DNA from: Gloeopeniophorella convolvens
Lineage: Eukaryota > Basidiomycota > Agaricomycetes > Russulales
Assembly (NCBI GenBank): GCA_022496205.1
Contig: WTXD01000018.1
Location: 434,001-498,000, forward strand
Reading direction: 5' to 3'
Length of the DNA: 64,000 bases
In this document: in pieces, positions 58,650 to 64,000 of the stretch
Position numbering within the stretch: the stretch's first letter is position 1
How the letters are laid out: each line of letters begins with the position of its first letter
The notes under the pieces: model-generated
Told to the model about the DNA's origin: nothing
The model's database searches: none
The model's input: the letters and a program-made list of their open reading frames with translations, nothing else
Position numbers and translations under genes: made by a program

Positions 58650-59960
58650 TCGGGTGTACGGCGGGCCGATTGCTGCAGCGCAGCGTTGTTATTGACAGTG
58701 GGGCTCCGAGGCACCGCGAACATACCCTTCCTGAACACGCCCGGGGGGAACCCGACCACGAGCAACAGTACACCGCCGCCAGGCGCGAGCTGGAGCACCT
58801 TCGGCATGAAGCCCTCGTACAATGCCGCTGGGCCTTCTTCGCGGGAGATGGTGACGGTGCTGCGCGCGCTGGGTGTGAGCGCTCAGAGGGACCGGCGCGG
58901 CACCGAGAAGAACGCACCCGGGATAGGTCCAGTTGTACTTTGGCACGGTGTCCGGGACCTTCTCCACGCCCTGAATACGAGACCTTACGGTCTGCACACG
59001 ATACGTATGAGCGTCAGGGACTTGCGCGTCGCAATCAGCAAGCGGCTTACAACCGAATCTGGGTAAATCAGCATAATTACGTGACCTGGGACCGGGCCGA
59101 AATCGGCAACTCACGGAGTACTTACGACCGTTCCGGCGAAGCCTTCGACAGATCCAGAGATGAAGTTGATCAGCTGCTCTTTCTGAGACGTCTTGGGGTG
59201 GGCTCAGCTCGCTGTTCCAGGGCGCACTGGGAAAAATGATGCGACGGACCTCGGCCTTTGGGAGCATGGCCTTGACCCGGAAGATCGTGTCAAAGTAGCA
59301 CTGTTCCACCATAGATGCCTGCGCGGTGCCGGGCGGCATTACATGGCATGCGCCGCGCCGCAGCGCCATACATCACCGGAACGTGGCTTTCGTCCCGGAG
59401 TACAGGCCCGGGGGGGAGGGGGGCGCCCTTGCGCACGATCTCCCGCTCGACATCGAGTGGAACGCCATACGTACTCAACCTGTCCTGCAGCCTGTCAGGA
59501 GAGCGGATTAGCGACTGGGGCGCTGGGCAGGAAACAGGAGCAGGCTTGCTTGATTTGACGAGATCGAAGAGCACGACGACGAAGCTCTCCGTCGCGCCGG
59601 CGCTGCAGCCCGTGAGGATGGGGAGCGTCTTGAACGTTTTGCCCCAGAAGTTGTTCGCGGCGCTGGATGGGGCGGCGATGAGCACCGGGCATTCCGTGGC
59701 ACACTTCGGTGCCTCGAGGAGTAGAGGGGCACCAGGCCTGTGGGCGGCGGGTGTGTCAACTGCGCATCGTGCGACCAGGGAGCCCGCTACGCACCGCGGT
59801 GACTCATACAGCCGCCCAAAGCTGCAGCAGGAACATTTCAGCGTCAACCGAGACGCGGCAGAATCCAAGCTACGCACCCTTCCGAGCGAATGATAGAGCG
59901 GAACGAGTCAAGGAGGCCGACGGACGACTTCCAGCGCTCGACCTGCATGCGGATTGTGAC
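58650..59960 (-). pseudogene. ODC1: ODC1-like carrier relic, copy D
   Basis: The most complete relic. From high to low coordinates on the minus strand: MQVERWKSSVGLLDSFRSII (about 59,950), EAPKCATE, NNFWGKTFKTLPILTGCSAG, SFVVVLFDLVK, PLDVEREIVRKG, CYFDTIFRVKAMLPKAE (about 59,290), VKSRIQGVEKVPDTVPKYNW (about 58,990), then PAALYEGFMPKVLQLAPGGG (about 58,800) and GVFRKGMF. All three carrier repeats are represented, but the pieces lie in different frames with losses between them. Upstream decayed exons may extend to about 60,300. Confidence 0.7.
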
Positions 59961-60589
59961 CTACATACATAAAGAAGAGGGTATTCGCCACGGCATCTGG
60001 ATCGCGCCGATGTCTCGCCAAGATCCGCACCAAGGAAACGTACTGACAACATCTGCAGCGCGCGCACGACCACGTGTCGGTGAGCAACGCAGCGGCGAAC
60101 AGGGGGTGCTGCGCGCCAAGAGAGTAGAATGCGCTCGAAGACCCCGGCGATGGCGCGCGCCGTGAGTGTCACATAGAATGGCATGGCCGCTCATGGCCGT
60201 AGACGAGCTGCGAACATCAGCACACAAATGACAGTCACCATGCACGCAGCATACGCTTCCTAGCAGTCGGTGCAGACATGATGGAGTCTGGTGCACCTTG
60301 AGGAGGTATTGTCTACAAAATGCAGAAAGAAAGAGGTGCAAGGAGGAAGGAGAGGGATGTCGTGGGTCGGTCACGAGCTTGAGGCCGGGACTGCGCTCAA
60401 GCTCGGAGTAGGCGAGCCGAACCTTTACATATCAGAGCCGGGATTCGGACGGCTGAACCGGGCTCTCCCGGGGCTCGAATGCAGCCGCCGTCATGGGGAG
60501 CCGGGTATAATGGAGAAAACCCCGTGTTATTCAGTAATATAAACACAAAGAGAGGTGTTCTGGACATGACGAAAACATAAGTCACTATT

Positions 60590-61470
60590 GAGTGGGGAGG
60601 GTACTGGGAAGGGGGAAAGCCATGCGGGCGCGCGCACCCTAGCCTATGGCATGCCGCATGACCCGCCACAGGCTGGCCGCGACGCGGTGCGACGCGCACG
60701 TGGCGGTGCGCGATGCGTCCCGCAAGGCAGCAGCCATCACCCCGTGATGTGCGGTCGAAGACCCCGAAACGCGACAGCGACGTGACACACCAACGGCACC
60801 TCGCGGGGCGTGCGGCATATTGACCTCGCTGGACGCACGACGTAGAGCCAGAGGGTGTGCGTCCTGCTACAGGTGTGAGCACAGTTCAAGCGCGGGAACC
60901 CGGCCCACTACTATGCATCATGGGCATGCTGGTCACCAGGGTGCTAATGGCCCATTGCTCGCTATGTAGGATTACTGCCCACGTTCCCTCGTTATCACAG
61001 AGAGGACTCGGGGATGCTGCAGTAGGCCCCGGCACCCACAGCAGCCACAGGTGGTACGGTACTAGCAGTATTGCCAGCACGTGTCGCACCTGTGCCTTCT
61101 GCGGGAACCGCAAAGCCAAAGAGTAGGGGTCACGGGCAAGCCGCGGGGCCGACATCAGTGACCGCACAATTGCACGCGCGGACGCACAGCCAAGTGTAGG
61201 CGCGGGCGGGAAGCGCGGGCGCCGGTCGCGGGACAGGTGCGCGGTCGCGGGCACGGTCGCGGTTGCAGCGCCACGTGGCCGTGTGCGACCCGTCTGACAC
61301 ACCGGGCGGTAGGAGGCGCGGCGGATCGTGGCGTGGCGTGGGGGCGTAGGGGCGCATACAGGGCCATGGGGATAAAAAGGTCAGAGTTCCCGCTCCTGCA
61401 GCGGGTGCTGGGAGACGAGTGCGGACCGCCCGGAGTGGGGAATAACGAAAGAGTGAAGTAATAACGAAAG
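60590..61470. repeat. GC-rich block 4
   Basis: Shares GCCGCATGACCCGCCACAGG with block 3 (near 54,670) and the GCAGCGCCACGTGGCCGTG segment with blocks 2 and 3. The middle CTGCAGGACGTCG modules of block 3 are absent. No gene was recognised. Confidence 0.6.
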
Positions 61471-61599
61471 AGTGAGCAGTTACCAAATTAGAATGGGTCA
61501 AGTTGCAGGACTGTCGGGGTCTGTCGGAGTTCGATCCGCCACTGTGGCGGCATGCTGGGACCCAGCAGCGAAAAATATTCCGCGATAACTTGAACCACG

Positions 61600-61870
61600 A
61601 ACTGAATTCCTCACCTCTTTGCTCGATCGGTCGCGTCAGGATCAACGCAGCAATTCTTGCCACCTACGGCGGTTTCAGCATACTTGGGTTAAATATAGCA
61701 CTCGTATACACCATCGCATGTAATCTCTAGCCTTTCCTTGCACCCTGTCGCGATATCGGCTCCAGCACAAACACTGTTGGAAACCCTGCTGAGGCATCTC
61801 GAGCTTCGAGATCAGATGTAGCAACCGAGAGACCTTGACATAACACATGGCAAACAGGTGCGACAGCTGT
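61600..61870 (+). pseudogene. DUF6534 C-terminal fragment (type 0), fragment 4
   Basis: Carries FSILGLNIALVYTI and the tail TLLETLLRHLELRDQM followed by a TAG codon at the position of Gln in the other fragments. Isolated from N-terminal exons. Confidence 0.6.
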
Positions 61871-62479
61871 CCAGCACATGCACATGCACACCTCACCGCG
61901 AGCGTGTTCAACCTAGATCAAGCTAGAGTGCCATCAGCTCGCATTTCATTCATGGAGCAGATCAGGCAGCTGCCGTGGAGTATCCTGACTTGTCTCATAG
62001 ATTACAGGATGAGCGTAGTAAGTAGTGGCGGATAGTCCTCAGCGGAGGTCGGAGCCTGAGTCCGACCGCATGCCGAATGATGAGTCTTTGCTAGTAGCAA
62101 CAGAGCCATGTGCTGCGCACAACATTCCACGACACTCACGTTGGCGAAAGACCGCAGAAGCAGCTTGTACCCCGGGCGACCGGCAACGTGTAATGCGAGT
62201 TTCGAGGAGGGCCGGTCTAGATTGTAGAGCTTGATTACTGTAAAGGGCACGCCCCATTAATATTCGTCACACATTCAATCGATGACGCCCCCCAGGCAAA
62301 GTTTATCTTGTGAATATAACCCTCTCTGGCATACAGGCCGCTGGGGACGCATGATGTGCAAAACGTTGCGGATGCACGCTGGTGCACCGTTTTACATTTA
62401 AAATGCTAAGGTGGTGAGGACTGGCCTCCCCAGCCGCCACTGTTTCCCTGTTACCCCGCTGTCGTGTGAGTCGCGCCCC

Positions 62480-64000
62480 ATGCCAATCTCCGACCTGGCA
62501 GACTCGCAGCAGAATGATGTCCCGGTGAAGCTCGGTATGGCTTTGTTGGCTGAGCCCTCTGTCCAATTTTACGATTACCCGCGCTGTGCAGGAACGTTGC
62601 TGATCGCTGTCACCTGTGAGTTCCAACATCCACTGTTCACGAATTGGTGAGGCTAGACATCATCTTGTCACCGCGCGCAGTGAACTTCGCCCTCTACGGA
62701 TATGTCATGCACCAGTTCCTCAGCTATCTCGAGTATCGTGAGTCCATAAGGCTCGAACTATTTGACGCTTGATTCTGACGCTCATTTGAATAGGATACAA
62801 GGATTCGTCTAGACTCAGGTGCTGCTTCACTCACTGATCCCCTCCGCCGTCTGGCATCCCGCTGATACATTCGCCAGAGCTTCCCTAATGGCTCTCTTCA
62901 TCCTTCACACGTACCATCTATCGACGTTTGTCGCCGATTTCAATTCACATGTAAACTTAAGGAATTAAACCTACTTGTTTCCAGGCTGTTCTATCTTGTG
63001 TGGAAATATTGGTGAGCACGCAGTGTGCTCGGCAGCCGTACTCTGGTTCACGGAGGCTTTGGCAGTATCATCCAATATTCGACGTTCAAGATGCCAAGGA
63101 GTGAGTGAGGCCTTCTCCTCCCTGTTTCCGCGCTCAGTAGTCACGCTTTGCATTCAAGTCTTCCTGTGGCCGTTCTCGTCCTCGCCAATCGTGACAGCTG
63201 TGATCACATCTATCACGAACGTCTACATGATAAACCGGTAAGCAAGGAGACAACTCACTGTGCTCGACACACCATCCTGCAGGAGGCTGACTCCGACCGC
63301 TCCGGAAGACTCTACCGTCTGACAGGAAGCAAGGCCCAGATGATCTGCACGGCCGTCCCAGCAATCATCTCGCCGGTGAGCGCGATCGCCGTCTGCATCC
63401 TGACCTGGACAACAACGGTGTATGAACCCATGTCGTTTGATGACGCGTCCTTACTGACGCCGTTCCACCCCACTGGCAGGCATCCTTGGGGACAGCATGG
63501 GGTGAAAACAATTAGTATCCTGGTCGCGGTCTGGTACATCTCACAAGTGCTGGGCGCCGTCCTCATCAATGGTAAGCACAACGTGTTTGTAGCCAGCTGC
63601 GAACCGCATTATGTATTGAACGGGCTGCTCCGCCGATTGGACAGGCCTCCTGATGCGCGCGCTCCACAAGTCGCGTAGCGGGTTTCTGAGGTCGGACACG
63701 GTCATCAGCTACCTGATCCGGCATGCGGTACAGACCGGGCTCTTCGCGTCCATCTTCAGCATCGCGTACCTCGTGGCCTGGCAACGGTTCCGGACCACGA
63801 ACGTCTTCAGCATATTCGCGATAAACCTCGGCCTGCTGGACACCATGGTGGGCGCTGTCCGTTGACTTCGCTCGTTGGTGGGGCGCTCACCGCACCTAGG
63901 CCGTCATGGAGTCCCTGCTCAGCAGAGAGATGCTTCGCGAGCGGATTGAGCGTCCGAACGACATCGATATCACCCTTGCCAAGCAGGTGCAACCGGACAT
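62480..64000 (+). CDS. DUF6534 multi-pass membrane protein, array copy 4, cut by window end
   Basis: Starts MPISDLADSQQNDVPVKLG and has the same exon order: TLLIAVT, NFALYGYVMHQFLSYLEY, ASLMALFILHTYHLSTF, RLYRLTGSKAQMICTAVPAI, ISILVAVWYISQVLGAVLIN, GLLMRALHKSRSGFLRSD and FSIFAINLGLLDTM. The tail MESLLSREMLRERIERPNDI runs to the window edge. About 30 bases that would complete the stop codon by comparison with copies 1-3 lie outside. Start is 5,535 bp from copy 3. Confidence 0.6.

Noticed and set aside
1..64000. tRNA, rRNA genes and CRISPR arrays
   Set aside because: No cloverleaf with a proper T-loop, no rRNA core sequence and no regular repeat-spacer pattern was found by eye. CRISPR would not be expected in a fungal nuclear genome.

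Overview
The window is nuclear DNA of a filamentous basidiomycete, most likely an Agaricomycete. Genes are dense and GC-rich, with many 45-65 nt GT-AG introns and exons as short as 11-32 nt. Two protein families I know as Agaricomycete-expanded, DUF6535 and DUF6534, are present. I rebuilt exon structures by hand from splice sites and reading phase. Family names rest on recognised motifs, since no database search was possible.

Region 1 to about 39.8 kb is ordinary, gene-rich chromosome. In order it holds: a STE6-type ABC transporter (minus strand, cut by the left edge); an RRP14/SURF6 ribosome-biogenesis gene; a ZRG17-like member of the cation diffusion facilitator family; a 3.2 kb gene-poor gap containing a Tc1/mariner-type MITE; a complete 20-exon PDR-type ABC transporter; a DUF6535 membrane protein; an EF-hand/coiled-coil protein (paralogue 1); a secreted GtaA-type glutaminase with 18 exons; the 75-kDa subunit of mitochondrial complex I; the CAAX protease STE24; a SWAP/SURP splicing-regulator-like gene; and a much longer EF-hand protein with two Cys-rich fingers (paralogue 2). 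STE6 and STE24 are functionally linked, because both act in making lipid-modified mating pheromone. They are about 27 kb apart.

Region 39.8 to 64 kb is very different. It is a tandem segmental array. A diverged DUF6534 copy with a nonsense codon (41.1-42.5 kb) is followed by four closely related DUF6534 genes starting at 47,340, 51,352, 56,945 and 62,480, the last cut by the right edge. Between them lie antisense, decayed copies of a mitochondrial 2-oxodicarboxylate carrier (ODC1-like), GC-rich internally repetitive blocks, and C-terminal fragments of the older DUF6534 type. A second MITE with perfect 25-bp inverted repeats (43.65 kb) and a small Hsp70 fragment (44.64 kb) also lie here. The unit is about 5.5 kb, and about 4.0 kb in the first copy, which has a deletion.

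The least described items are the EF-hand paralogue pair, which conserves intron positions and a 27-nt micro-exon while one member lacks a whole beta-rich plus zinc-finger module, and the DUF6534/ODC1 array. No rRNA, tRNA or CRISPR array was recognised.
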